64,000 bases of DNA from Bacillota bacterium (GTDB lineage: Bacteria > Bacillota > Clostridia > Christensenellales > Aristaeellaceae). The position numbers and the translations under genes were made by a program. The first letter of the stretch is position 1. Each line of letters opens with the position of its first letter. This document shows, piece by piece, positions 51,281 through 60,935 of this stretch. The DNA lies in contig JAEZIN010000028.1 of the NCBI GenBank assembly GCA_023436585.1, positions 620,001 through 684,000 on the forward strand, given 5' to 3'. Under the pieces are notes generated by a model. That model saw nothing but the letters and a program-made list of their open reading frames with translations, did not search any database and was not told the origin of the DNA.

Positions 51281-53281
51281 ATGAAGGCTTTGAGAAGGGG
51301 TATCGGGTTTGTGCTGGTATTGGCGGCCATCCTTACGCTGTTTGCTGCAGGCGCCATGGCGGAGGCGGATCCCACCGGCGCTTCCTATGTTCTGACCACG
51401 GGAAGCGAAACGCTGGATGGGGTTGCATCTACCGCCAACAAGGCCTATTTCGGCGCGAACTATACCTGGATCATGATTTGCGCTTTCATGGTGTTCTTCT
51501 TCCAGTGCGGCTTTGCCATGGTGGAAACGGGCTTCTGCCGCGGCAAGAATGCCGCGCACACCATCACCATGAATTTCATGGTGTTCCTGGTGGGCGCTGT
51601 CGGCTACTTCCTGGTGGGCTTCGCGCTACAGATGGGCGGTTCCGGCGGCGCGGCTGGCCTGGGTACAGGCGGGGCGGCGCTCAACAGCATGCTTTCCATT
51701 CCCGGCCTGGGCGGCATCCTGGGCTACAAGGGCTTCATGCTGGCCGGCACGTATGACGCCGGCATCTATGCGCTGTTCTTCTTCCAGATGGTGTTCATGG
51801 ACACCACCGTGACCATCCCCACGGGTGCCATGGCGGAACGCGTGAAATACTCCGCCGTTGTGATTACCTCCTTCTTCATCTCCATGGTTCTGTATCCGCT
51901 GTTTGCCAACTGGGTGTGGGGCGGCGGCTGGCTGGCCACGCTTGGCGCGAAGTTTGGCCTGGGCCACGGCGTCGTTGACTTTGCGGGCTCAGCCGTCGTG
52001 CACTCCATGGGCGGCATGCTGGCCTTGGCCGGTGCCATCGTCATCGGCCCCCGGATCGGGAAGTTCAAGAAGGATGGAACGGCCAGGGCGTTCCCCGGCC
52101 ACAATATCCCCATGGCCATCATCGGTACCATCATCCTGTACTTCTGCTGGTTTGCCTTCAACGCCGGCTCCACATTAAACGCCAGCGACTTCAGGCTTTC
52201 CGTGGTCGCCACCAACACCATGATCGCAGGCGCTATCGGCGGCCTGGTGGCCATGTTCTATATGTGGATCAAGTTTGGCAAGCCCGATCCCTCCATGACG
52301 GCCAACGGAACTTTGGCGGGCCTTGTGGCTATCACCGCCCCCTGCGCCTTTGTCAATGGCATCTCCTCTTTTATCATCGGCCTGATCGCCGGCCTGCTGG
52401 TTTGCGTGGCTGTGCCGTTCTTTGAAAACAAGCTGAAGCTGGATGACCCTGTAGGCGCCATCTCTGTCCATGGCGTGAATGGTTTCTGGGGTGTGCTTGC
52501 CCTGGGCCTGTTCGCCGATGGCAAGTACGGCGACGGGCTCAACGGCGTAGCCGGCGGCGTCACCGGGTTGTTCTACGGCGACGCTTCCCAATTTGTGGCC
52601 CAGCTGATTGCCCTTGCCGTGCTGCTGGTATACGGCTTCGGCGTCTCCTTCGTCTTCTTCAAGGTCCTGGATAAGGTATGGGGGCTTAGGGTCTCGCCTG
52701 AAATCGAACTGGAGGGCGTCGATATTCCGGAGATGGGCGTGCTGGCGTATCCTGATCAGGAGCTGGTCCGGTCCGAGTTGGACTATGACTCCGAAGACAA
52801 CGCGCCCATCAAGCAGCTGGAGCGCTTTGGCTGGAAGGGCAAGGTGGAGAGAAAGCCTGTACCGGCGGCTCCCGCAGATACGATCATGCCTGCTGCACCG
52901 GCCGTGAAGCCGGCCGCTGACGGTGTGAAGTTCACCAAGGTGGAAATCATCACCAAGCAGAGCAAGTTTGAGGCCCTCAAGACCGCCATGAACGAAATCG
53001 GCATCACTGGCATGACGGTGACCCAGGTGCTGGGCTACGGCCTCCAAAAGGGCAAGACCGAGTTCTACCGCGGCGTCGAAACCGAGACCAACCTGCTGCC
53101 CAAGGTGCAGGTGGAGATCGTGGTCAGCAAGGTGCCTGTGCGGACCGTGATTGAAACCGCCAAGAAGGTGCTCTACACCGGCAACATCGGCGACGGCAAG
53201 ATCTTTGTGTACGATGTGGAGAACGTGGTCAAGGTACGAACCGGCGAGGAAGGGTACGACGCACTGCAGGATGTGGAATAA
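51281..53281 (+). CDS. amt: Ammonium transporter Amt fused to a PII (GlnB/GlnK) domain
   Basis: 666 residues. A signal peptide (ends near AMA) and eleven Amt helices come first, with the conserved histidine regions in FAGSAVVHSMGGMLAL and VGAISVHGVNGFWG. A linker of about 90 residues (490-547, rich in Pro/Ala) follows, then a complete PII domain (about 548-660). The PII has FTKVEIITKQSKFEALK, the T-loop region QKGKTEFYRGVETETN, and the C-terminal GDGKIFVYDVENVVKVRTGEEG with the ATP/2-oxoglutarate segment. PII proteins normally plug AmtB from the cytosol; here the plug is covalently attached. Thr601 replaces the tyrosine (Tyr51) that is uridylylated in proteobacteria. Confidence 0.95.
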   Translation: MKALRRGIGFVLVLAAILTLFAAGAMAEADPTGASYVLTTGSETLDGVASTANKAYFGANYTWIMICAFMVFFFQCGFAMVETGFCRGKNAAHTITMNFMVFLVGAVGYFLVGFALQMGGSGGAAGLGTGGAALNSMLSIPGLGGILGYKGFMLAGTYDAGIYALFFFQMVFMDTTVTIPTGAMAERVKYSAVVITSFFISMVLYPLFANWVWGGGWLATLGAKFGLGHGVVDFAGSAVVHSMGGMLALAGAIVIGPRIGKFKKDGTARAFPGHNIPMAIIGTIILYFCWFAFNAGSTLNASDFRLSVVATNTMIAGAIGGLVAMFYMWIKFGKPDPSMTANGTLAGLVAITAPCAFVNGISSFIIGLIAGLLVCVAVPFFENKLKLDDPVGAISVHGVNGFWGVLALGLFADGKYGDGLNGVAGGVTGLFYGDASQFVAQLIALAVLLVYGFGVSFVFFKVLDKVWGLRVSPEIELEGVDIPEMGVLAYPDQELVRSELDYDSEDNAPIKQLERFGWKGKVERKPVPAAPADTIMPAAPAVKPAADGVKFTKVEIITKQSKFEALKTAMNEIGITGMTVTQVLGYGLQKGKTEFYRGVETETNLLPKVQVEIVVSKVPVRTVIETAKKVLYTGNIGDGKIFVYDVENVVKVRTGEEGYDALQDVE

Positions 53282-53292
53282 ATCGAAAAGGT

Positions 53293-53365
53293 GACGTCCC
53301 ACGAGCCTGGGAAGGAAGGTGACACGATTTTAAACGAGGGAACTTCGGCACCCTCGTTGCTCCCC
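53293..53365 (+). repeat. Family B repeat, partial (B4)
   Basis: ACACGATTTTAAACGAGGG closing with CCCTCGTT (stem 53333-53340/53351-53358), then TGCTCCCC. The GCTTGC hairpin is missing. It starts right after the transporter gene. Confidence 0.65.
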
Positions 53366-53390
53366 GGGGTGTAAAAAGAGTTGCCTTTCA

Positions 53391-53424
53391 AGCGCGGACA
53401 GTGCAAATGCTGTCCGCGCTTTCT
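53391..53424 (+). terminator. Terminator after amt
   Basis: Perfect 11-bp stem AGCGCGGACAG/CTGTCCGCGCT followed by TTCTG. Confidence 0.75.
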
Positions 53425-53567
53425 GTGAAATGCGGTTTTATATCCGCGGAAGCGGGCCTGAATTGCCTGGTAACGTTCACCTGTCTTTTGTTATTTTGAG
53501 TGCGTCAGATCCATTTCAGTCTGATGAATTCAAGTTTGCAGCAAATTGCAGATTTTTCCGCTTCTCC

Positions 53568-53596
53568 TTTACAAGAAGCCATTTCTTAAGTATAAT
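53568..53596 (+). promoter_or_regulatory. Promoter of the panT-coaX-hom operon
   Basis: TTTACA 53568-53573, 17 bases, TATAAT 53591-53596. Leader about 115 bases. No riboswitch recognised in it. Confidence 0.82.
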
Positions 53597-53718
53597 GGCA
53601 TATACCATCGGTTCAGGGCTAAAAAAGCCGTCATCCACGGAGGCGGACTGGCCCCAAAAACCTTTGGTATTGCACGTTTCGTCAGGTATCCTAAGCGAAC
53701 TTGAACGGAGGAAAATGT

Positions 53719-54354
53719 ATGACAGACACCAGGGGAAGCGTATCCAGGAACCAGATCCGCCGGCTGACGATTACCGGCATGCTCACCGCCATCATCATTT
53801 TGCTGACCTTCACCAATCTTGGCCTGATCCCCATCGGAAGCATCGCCATCACCACCATCCATTTGCCGGTACTTATAGGCTTGCTTGCGGAAGGCCCGTT
53901 GGTGGGCCTCATTCTGGCATTTGTGTTTGGCTTTGGCACGCTTTTAAGGGCGCTGATCGCCCCTGCCGGGCCGTTTGACGTATTCTTCTTGAACCCCGCG
54001 ATATCCATCCTGCCGCGCCTGCTCATCCCCCTGGCGGCATGGGGGGTATACAAGCTTGTAAGCGGCATACTGCCCAAAAATAAGGCCATGTCCTCCGTTG
54101 CCTGGGGCACCGCCGGTCTGGCGGGGAGCCTCACCAACACGGTATTTGTGCTTTTGTCCATCTACCTGTGGTACGGCAAGCGTGTGGAGGAAATGATCAG
54201 CACAATTCCCGATTTGAGCCAGTATGCCAACGCGGCGGGAAAATTCCTGTTCTTTGGTGTGGCATTACCCAACGGAATCCCTGAGGCTGCTGTTACCATG
54301 ATTCTAGTCCCTGCCATTATGGCGGCGGTGACGGCAGTCAAAAAGCGCAGATAA
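53719..54354 (+). CDS. ECF transporter S component, probably for pantothenate
   Basis: 211 residues from ATG 53719; GGAGG lies seven bases before. Six helices, with the ECF S-component start ITGMLTAIIILLTF and conserved GIPEAAVTMILVPAI near the end. The S component gives the energy-coupling factor complex its substrate. Pantothenate is inferred because coaX (pantothenate kinase) starts 15 bases downstream. The ECF module genes are not in this window. Confidence 0.88.
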   Translation: MTDTRGSVSRNQIRRLTITGMLTAIIILLTFTNLGLIPIGSIAITTIHLPVLIGLLAEGPLVGLILAFVFGFGTLLRALIAPAGPFDVFFLNPAISILPRLLIPLAAWGVYKLVSGILPKNKAMSSVAWGTAGLAGSLTNTVFVLLSIYLWYGKRVEEMISTIPDLSQYANAAGKFLFFGVALPNGIPEAAVTMILVPAIMAAVTAVKKRR

Positions 54355-54369
54355 AAGGAGACTTTCCGA

Positions 54370-55137
54370 ATGATTTTCACTATGGACGTAGGCAATACCA
54401 ACATCAAGACCGCCCTGTTTGACGGGACGGAATTGGTGAAGTATTGGCGTGTGTCCACCAACAAAACATACACCAGCGACGAGTACGGCATACTGCTCCA
54501 CAACCTGTTTGCCCATGCCGGGCTGAAAATGGAGGAAGTGGAGGGCGTTGTGATTTCCAGTGTGGTGCCCACCATCAATTTCACGCTGGAGCACATGTGC
54601 CAAAACTATTTTCACAAGGAGCCCATGACCGTGGTGCCCGGCATACGCACGGGCATCAACATCAAGTATGAAAACCCAAGGGAGCTGGGCAGCGACCGCA
54701 TCGCCAATGCGGTCGCCGCCTATGAGCAATACGGCGGGCCTTGCATATTCATCGACTTTGGCACCGCCACCTCCTTTGGGGTGGTGAACGAAAAAGGCGC
54801 CTTCCTGGGCGGCTGCATCTGTCCCGGCATCAAGCTGGCCAGCGAGGCGCTTGTCTCCGGCGCGGCGAAGCTGCCAAGGTTTGAATTGGTAAGGCCCGAC
54901 GCCGTCATCGGCCGAACAACGGTGCAAAACCTGCAGGCAGGCCTTTTCTACGGGTATGTGGGCCAGGTAAATTACATTATACATAAGATGAAACAGGAAA
55001 TAGGCAATGACAAGGCCTTTGTGGTGGCCACCGGTGGCATGGCGAGGCTCATTTCCCCGGAATCCAAGGAGATCGACAAGCTGGACGGTCTGCTGACGCT
55101 CAAGGGATTGCGGCTGATTTATGAAAGAAACGTATAG
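54370..55137 (+). CDS. coaX: Type III pantothenate kinase
   Basis: 255 residues. ASKHA-fold kinase: phosphate loop MDVGNTNIKTALFDG at the start, the conserved GSDRIANAVAA with the catalytic aspartate, FIDFGTATSF, and GGCICPGIKLA. It phosphorylates pantothenate in CoA synthesis; type III enzymes need a monovalent cation and are not inhibited by CoA. Follows the presumed pantothenate importer and precedes hom by 11 bases. Confidence 0.97.
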   Translation: MIFTMDVGNTNIKTALFDGTELVKYWRVSTNKTYTSDEYGILLHNLFAHAGLKMEEVEGVVISSVVPTINFTLEHMCQNYFHKEPMTVVPGIRTGINIKYENPRELGSDRIANAVAAYEQYGGPCIFIDFGTATSFGVVNEKGAFLGGCICPGIKLASEALVSGAAKLPRFELVRPDAVIGRTTVQNLQAGLFYGYVGQVNYIIHKMKQEIGNDKAFVVATGGMARLISPESKEIDKLDGLLTLKGLRLIYERNV

Positions 55138-55148
55138 AGGATAACAAA

Positions 55149-56441
55149 ATGAAGACGGTGACGGTAGGATTCTTGGGTTGCGGGAATGTGGGCTGCGGCG
55201 TGTGGGAGCTGCTGAGCGGCTTTGCGCAGGAGCTGGCTCACCGCAATGACCTGATAATCATTATCAAAAAGGTCCTGGTCCGGGATGTGCTTAAATCCCG
55301 CAACGCCAGTGTGCCCAAGGAACTGCTGACCACCGATCCCGATGACGTTATTTGCGACCCGGACATCAGCATCGTGGTGGAATTCATGGGCGGCGAGCAT
55401 CCGGCTACCAATTATATGCTCCGCGCGCTTCAAAACAAGAAGACGGTGGTCACAGCCAACAAGGTGGCGGTGGCGCTGCATTGGCCGGAACTGCAGAAGG
55501 CGGCCCAGGAAAACGGTATGGGGCTGTATTATGAGGCCAGCGTCTGCGGAGCCATCCCCATCATCCACACCCTCACGCAATCGCTGCAGGCCAACCGTGT
55601 CACCAAATTGATGGGTATCATCAACGGCACCACCAACTATATTTTAAGCCGCATGACGCAAAATGGCGAAAGCTATGAGTCCGTGCTGTACGATGCCCAG
55701 CGCCTGGGGCTGGCCGAGCCGGACCCGGCTTCCGACGTGGAGGGGCTGGACGCCGCCTACAAGCTTTCCATCATGGCCTCCCTGGCTTTCCATGTCCGGG
55801 TGCCCTTTGACAAGGTGTACTGTCAGGGCATTACCGAAATCACAGCCATGGACATCGCCTGCGGCAAGGAAATGGGGCTTACCCTAAAGCTTCTGGCCAT
55901 TGCCAAGAAGGTCGGCATGACGGTGGAAGCCAGGGTTCATCCCACCTTCATACCGCAAAGCCATCCCCTGGCCTCCGTCAGCGGCTCCTTCAACGCCGTG
56001 TACCTGTTCGGCCATGCCTGCCGGGAGATCATGCTCCAGGGACGCGGTGCGGGGGATATGCCCACCGCCAGCGCGGTGGTTGGCGATCTCATCCATGCCG
56101 CCACCCATGGCATCCATTCTCACCCCACCTTCGTAAATGAAAACCAGCCGCCCAAGGATATCACCTTCAGCGACGACTGGGAGAGCGAGTACTTCATCCG
56201 CATGTCCGCCATCGACGCGCCTGGCGTATTGAGCCAGGTTTCCGGGTGTTTTGCACGCCACGGTGTTTCCATTGCCTCCATGCTGCAAAAGGAATCGGCC
56301 GAGAGCGGCGGCCACGTGCCCTTGATATTCATCACCCACAAAGCCCGCGAACAGGCCATGCTGGCCTCCTTGAAGGAATTGGATCCCTCCATTGTGGAAT
56401 ATTACCGCATGATCCGCGTGGAAGGGAAAACATCTTATTGA
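55149..56441 (+). CDS. hom: Homoserine dehydrogenase
   Basis: 430 residues. NAD(P)-binding FLGCGNVGCGVWELL, substrate domain with GIINGTTNYILSRM and EPDPASDVEGLDAAYKL (the catalytic lysine and acidic residues), and a C-terminal ACT domain (YFIRMSAIDAPGVLSQVSG) that usually binds a threonine-pathway effector. It reduces aspartate semialdehyde to homoserine. Its link with coaX may reflect shared supply of aspartate-derived precursors. Strong terminator after it. Confidence 0.97.
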   Translation: MKTVTVGFLGCGNVGCGVWELLSGFAQELAHRNDLIIIIKKVLVRDVLKSRNASVPKELLTTDPDDVICDPDISIVVEFMGGEHPATNYMLRALQNKKTVVTANKVAVALHWPELQKAAQENGMGLYYEASVCGAIPIIHTLTQSLQANRVTKLMGIINGTTNYILSRMTQNGESYESVLYDAQRLGLAEPDPASDVEGLDAAYKLSIMASLAFHVRVPFDKVYCQGITEITAMDIACGKEMGLTLKLLAIAKKVGMTVEARVHPTFIPQSHPLASVSGSFNAVYLFGHACREIMLQGRGAGDMPTASAVVGDLIHAATHGIHSHPTFVNENQPPKDITFSDDWESEYFIRMSAIDAPGVLSQVSGCFARHGVSIASMLQKESAESGGHVPLIFITHKAREQAMLASLKELDPSIVEYYRMIRVEGKTSY

Positions 56442-56458
56442 GCGAGGAACAAGCGCCG

Positions 56459-56490
56459 GGCGGGAGTGGGATATCTCCCGCCTGTTTTTT
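56459..56490 (+). terminator. Terminator after hom
   Basis: GGCGGGAG/CTCCCGCC with an 8-base loop, then TGTTTTTT. Confidence 0.92.
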
Positions 56491-56576
56491 CTGCTTTCGC
56501 GGCTCTTTCGCAAAGCTCGTGCGATTCCAAAGGAATTATGGTATACTGTTGCAAAATGCAGGAAGGATCGTTTACC

Positions 56577-58637
56577 ATGTCTGACGGCGGGCGAACGTTG
56601 GATTCGCCGGATTTGTATATCAACCGGGAACTGAGCTGGCTGCAATTTAACCAGCGGGTGCTGGCGGAAGCCAGGTGCCAGGATAATCCCGTTTTTGAAC
56701 GGATGAAGTTTCTGTCCATCGTTTCCACCAACCTGGACGAATTCTTTATGATCCGTGTAGCTTCCATACGCGACCAGGTGCTGGCGGGGTGGAAAATCCC
56801 CGACCCTGCGGGCTTAAAGCCCCGGGAGCAGCTGAGGCAGATTGCGTATCAGACTAGGCTTATGGTGCAGGAGCAATACCGTGTGTGGGCGGACGAGCTT
56901 TTGCCGGATTTGAGAAAGGCTGGCCTTCATCTTCTAACCTGGCAGGATCTGAACGAAGATCAGGCGCTGCAGGCAGAGCAGTATTTTCATAAGCAAATCT
57001 ATCCGGTGCTGACGCCCGTGGCGGTGGAGGGCAGCCGCAATTTTCCCCTGCTTTTAAGCCGAAGCCTGAATCTTGGTGTATTGATAAAGAGTCCGGGCGG
57101 GCGCAAGTCGGAGTTCGTCACCGTGCAAATTCCCTCCGTCATCCCCAGGGTATTGCGGCTTCATGGGGATGAACGCGGCGCATTTTTCATATTATTGGAA
57201 GAGATCATATGCCATTTTCTGCCCCACGTTTTTTCGGGCAAGAAGATCGTATCCTGCCACCCCTACCGCATCACCCGCAACGCCGACCTGGAGTATGACG
57301 AGGAGGAAGCCTGCGACCTGCTGGCATCCATTGAGCAGAGCCTGAAAAAGCGCAAGTGGGGCGCGGTGATCCGCCTGGAGATCGCACCCGACATGGATGA
57401 GCGCATGCTGGCGCTGCTGCAGGACGCCTTCGAGGTGGGGGAGACGGAGATCTACCGTATCCCAGGCCCCATCAACTTTGATTTTTTGCTAAAGCAGCTC
57501 TACTTCCAGCCCGGTTTTGAAAAGAGCAAGTACGTGCCGTTTGAGCCGAAGATGCCGCCGGAACTGAAGGACACGAATGTGTTTGATGCCATCAAAAGCG
57601 GCGATGTTTTTATGCACCACCCCTACGACAGCTTCGATCCCGTACAGCGCTTTGTGGAGGAGGCCGCGACGGACGAGAACGTACTGGCCATCAAGCAGAC
57701 GCTGTACCGCGTCAGCGGCCATTCCGCCATTGTGGAATCGCTGGCCAGGGCCGCCCAGAGCGGCAAGCAGGTGACGGCGCTGTTTGAGGTCAAAGCCCGC
57801 TTTGATGAGGAGAACAACATTCATTGGGGCAAATACCTGGAGAAGGCAGGCTGCCACGTGGTATATGGCCTGCCCAAGCTGAAAACCCACAGCAAGATTC
57901 TGCTGGTGGTGCGGCGGGAGGCGGAAGGCATCCGCCGCTACGTTCACCTGGCCACCGGGAATTACAACGACGTGACGGCCAAGCTGTATACTGACATGGG
58001 GCTGTTAACCGCCGATACGGACCTGGGCGAGGATGCAAGCCGGTTTTTCAACCTGGTCACCGGTTTTTCTGAAACAATGCCCATGAACCTTCTTACACCC
58101 GCGCCAAGCAAGCTTCGCACGGAGTTTTTGAGGCTGATCAAGCGGGAGCGGGACAACGCGAAAAAGGGCCTGCCCGCCCGCATCGACGCCAAGATGAACT
58201 CCCTGGTGGACCCGCTTGTGATCAAGGCGCTGTATGAGGCAAGCTCTGCCGGTGTGGAAATCGATCTTACGGTAAGGGGCGTGTGCTGTTTGCGGCCCGG
58301 CCTTACGGATGTGAGCCGGCGCATTACCGTTCGCTCCATCGTGGGCAGGTTCCTGGAGCATTCCCGCATCTTCCGCTTTGAAAACGCCGGCGAGCCGGAG
58401 TTGTACTTGAGCTCCGCGGACTGGATGCCCCGTAACCTGGACAGGCGCGTGGAGCTGCTATTCCCCATCAGGGATGAGCGCATACAGGAGCGCATTTTGC
58501 GCATCATGGCACTGCAAAAGAGGGATACGGCCAAGGCCTGGCTGCTGGACTCCTCCGGAGGGTATGAACGGATATCCCCACCGGATGGGGAGGAATGCTT
58601 CAACAGCCAGGAAGCGCTTTTAAAAGCGGAAGAATAG
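56577..58637 (+). CDS. ppk: Polyphosphate kinase 1
   Basis: 686 residues from ATG 56577 behind GGAAGGA; the frame to 56466 overlaps the hom terminator and is rejected. N-domain YINRELSWLQFNQRVL, head domain, then two catalytic C-domains with the phosphorylatable histidine in KLKTHSKILLV and VHLATGNYN, and R residues in EVKARFDEENN. It makes polyphosphate from ATP, reversibly. Monocistronic. Confidence 0.97.
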   Translation: MSDGGRTLDSPDLYINRELSWLQFNQRVLAEARCQDNPVFERMKFLSIVSTNLDEFFMIRVASIRDQVLAGWKIPDPAGLKPREQLRQIAYQTRLMVQEQYRVWADELLPDLRKAGLHLLTWQDLNEDQALQAEQYFHKQIYPVLTPVAVEGSRNFPLLLSRSLNLGVLIKSPGGRKSEFVTVQIPSVIPRVLRLHGDERGAFFILLEEIICHFLPHVFSGKKIVSCHPYRITRNADLEYDEEEACDLLASIEQSLKKRKWGAVIRLEIAPDMDERMLALLQDAFEVGETEIYRIPGPINFDFLLKQLYFQPGFEKSKYVPFEPKMPPELKDTNVFDAIKSGDVFMHHPYDSFDPVQRFVEEAATDENVLAIKQTLYRVSGHSAIVESLARAAQSGKQVTALFEVKARFDEENNIHWGKYLEKAGCHVVYGLPKLKTHSKILLVVRREAEGIRRYVHLATGNYNDVTAKLYTDMGLLTADTDLGEDASRFFNLVTGFSETMPMNLLTPAPSKLRTEFLRLIKRERDNAKKGLPARIDAKMNSLVDPLVIKALYEASSAGVEIDLTVRGVCCLRPGLTDVSRRITVRSIVGRFLEHSRIFRFENAGEPELYLSSADWMPRNLDRRVELLFPIRDERIQERILRIMALQKRDTAKAWLLDSSGGYERISPPDGEECFNSQEALLKAEE

Positions 58638-58717
58638 GAAAGTTCCCCGCCCAATGACGTATATAAGGTAGCAAACGACGGACCATAAGGAGTGGGGGCT
58701 ATCCCCCGGTGGTATTT

Positions 58718-59455
58718 ATGTTTGGGCAGTGGAAGAAGGATATCGACGCGGTTTTGACCAGGGACCCGGCGGCCAAGAGCCGCCTGGAGGTGCTTTTGTG
58801 CTACCCTGGCCTGAAGGCCATACGCGCCCACCGCAGGGCGCACAGGCATTACCTGAAGGGGCATGTGCTGCTGGCCAGGCTCATCAGCCAGCACGCCCGC
58901 AGCAGGACGGGGATTGAGATCCATCCGGGAGCGCAAATCGGCGAGGGACTGTTCATCGACCATGGTGACGGAGTGGTGGTCGGTGAAACGGCGGTGATCG
59001 GCGACAATGTGACCATCTACCAGGGCGTCACATTGGGCGGAACCGGCAAGGAAACCGGCAAGCGCCACCCCAACATCGGCAACGGCGTCACCATCGGCGC
59101 CGGGGCCAAGGTGTTAGGCCCCATCACCATCGGCGACAACAGCAAGGTGGGCGCAGGCGCCATTGTATTGAAGGATGTGCCGCCCAACTGCACCGTGGTG
59201 GGCAACCCAGGCCGGGTAGTAAAGAAAAAGCACCCGCTGAAAGAGGGCGAGGTGGACCTGGATCAGGTGAACCTGCCCGACCCTGTGCAGGACCGCATGG
59301 AGGCCTTGATCGAAAGGCTTTCCCATTTGGAGATGTGCCTTCGGGAGCATGCCAAAACGCTGGGCTGCGACGACTGCGTGAGCAGGAATTCCCCCGCGTG
59401 TCCTGTCGAGGCGGACCGATGTCGGGAGGAGACCGACGACATGATGCCGAACTAG
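58718..59455 (+). CDS. cysE: Serine O-acetyltransferase
   Basis: 245 residues from ATG 58718; GGTGG is the likely binding site, and a GGGGG/CCCCC hairpin sits between it and an AAGGAG at 58686. Left-handed beta-helix acyltransferase: hexapeptide repeats with IHPGAQIGEGLFIDHGDGVV, TIYQGVTLGGTGKE and VGAGAIVLKDVPPNC. It acetylates serine for cysteine synthesis. The C-terminal 70 residues extend beyond the usual EpsC length and contain a helix and several cysteines. cysS follows 29 bases later, the usual Firmicutes pairing. Confidence 0.95.
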   Translation: MFGQWKKDIDAVLTRDPAAKSRLEVLLCYPGLKAIRAHRRAHRHYLKGHVLLARLISQHARSRTGIEIHPGAQIGEGLFIDHGDGVVVGETAVIGDNVTIYQGVTLGGTGKETGKRHPNIGNGVTIGAGAKVLGPITIGDNSKVGAGAIVLKDVPPNCTVVGNPGRVVKKKHPLKEGEVDLDQVNLPDPVQDRMEALIERLSHLEMCLREHAKTLGCDDCVSRNSPACPVEADRCREETDDMMPN

Positions 59456-59484
59456 TTGCTATACGGATGCTTTAGGAGGAGCCT

Positions 59485-60888
59485 ATGCAGATTTACAACA
59501 GCCAAACCAGGAAAAAGGAAACCTTCGTCCCCCTGCATGAGGGAAAGGTGGGCATATACGCCTGCGGCCCGACGGTCTACAATTATTTCCACATCGGGAA
59601 CGCCAGGCCGTTCATCCTCTTTGATGTGCTGCGCCGGTATCTGGAGCACAAGGGGTACAACGTTACCTTTGTGCAGAATTTTACCGATATCGACGACAAG
59701 ATGATCAAGAAAGCCAATGAGGAAGGCATCACCGTAAAGGAGGTGGCCGACCGCTATATTGAGGCGTACTTTGAGGACGCCAAGGCCCTTGGCATCCGCC
59801 CGGCCACGGTGCACCCCAAGGCCACGGAGCATATTCCCCAAATCATCGATATCATCGAAAAGCTCATAGAAAAGGGCTTTGCCTACGCGGTGAACGGTGA
59901 TGTGTATTACAGGGTCAAGGCCTTCGCCGATTACGGTTGCCTGTGCGGGCAGAACCTGGAGGACCTGGAGGAAGGCGCTTCCCAGCGGCTGGATGTGGAA
60001 ACGGACAAGGAAGACCCCATGGACTTCGCGTTGTGGAAGGCGCAAAAGCCCGGCGAGCCCGCCTGGGAAAGCCCCTGGGGCATGGGCCGGCCCGGCTGGC
60101 ACATTGAGTGCTCCGCCATGTCCATGACCTATCTTGGGGAAACCATCGATATCCACACTGGGGGCAAGGATTTGCTGTTCCCGCACCATGAAAATGAGAT
60201 CGCCCAGTCGGTTGGCGCTACGGGAAAGCCCTATGTCCGCTATTGGATGCACAACGGCTTTTTGAACATCGACAACGAGAAGATGAGCAAGTCCCTTGGT
60301 AACTTCTTTACGGTAAGGGATATTGCCAAGGAATACGACCTGGAATCCGTACGCATGTTCATGCTTTCCGCCCAGTACCGCAGCCCGGTCAATTTCAGCC
60401 GGGAAATGATCGCCCAGGCCAACGCCTCCCTGACCCGCCTGTATACCGCCAGGGACCAGTTCGCCTTCCTTTTGCAAAGCGCCCCTGACCGCGGGCTGAC
60501 AAAGGAAGAAAACGAGTTTGTGGAACGCGTGCAGAAGGTGCAGGAGCACTTTGACCAGGCTATGGATGATGACCTGAACACGGCGGACGCCATCGGCGCG
60601 CTGTTTGAGTTGGTTCGGGACGGGAACGTGACGCTGAACGCGGCTAGCGCCAAGGGGGCCGTGAAAGCGGCGTACGATATGCTTCTGGCCTTGACGGACA
60701 TCCTCGGCCTGCTTTTGAAAAAGGAAGACGGGCTACCGGAGAACATCCAGCGCCTGGTGGATGAACGGGCAGCAGCCCGCAAAAACAAGGACTGGAAGCT
60801 GAGCGATATTCTGCGCGACGAGATCAAGGCGCAGGGCTACATTCTGGAGGATACGCCCCAGGGGCAGAAGGTAAGGAAGGGCGTATAG
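59485..60888 (+). CDS. cysS: Cysteinyl-tRNA synthetase
   Basis: 467 residues. Class I signature YFHIGNARPF near residue 38, KMSKSLGN near 268, zinc ligands in the cysteine-binding pocket (YACGPTVYN, WHIECSAM, HHENEIAQ), and a C-terminal anticodon/DALR-type helical domain. It charges tRNA-Cys. TAGGAGG precedes the ATG. Co-transcribed with cysE. Confidence 0.98.
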   Translation: MQIYNSQTRKKETFVPLHEGKVGIYACGPTVYNYFHIGNARPFILFDVLRRYLEHKGYNVTFVQNFTDIDDKMIKKANEEGITVKEVADRYIEAYFEDAKALGIRPATVHPKATEHIPQIIDIIEKLIEKGFAYAVNGDVYYRVKAFADYGCLCGQNLEDLEEGASQRLDVETDKEDPMDFALWKAQKPGEPAWESPWGMGRPGWHIECSAMSMTYLGETIDIHTGGKDLLFPHHENEIAQSVGATGKPYVRYWMHNGFLNIDNEKMSKSLGNFFTVRDIAKEYDLESVRMFMLSAQYRSPVNFSREMIAQANASLTRLYTARDQFAFLLQSAPDRGLTKEENEFVERVQKVQEHFDQAMDDDLNTADAIGALFELVRDGNVTLNAASAKGAVKAAYDMLLALTDILGLLLKKEDGLPENIQRLVDERAAARKNKDWKLSDILRDEIKAQGYILEDTPQGQKVRKGV

Positions 60889-60935
60889 TGATTCGGACAA
60901 ATGGAAACGACTCCTGTCTCTCCCCCAAAAATCGT

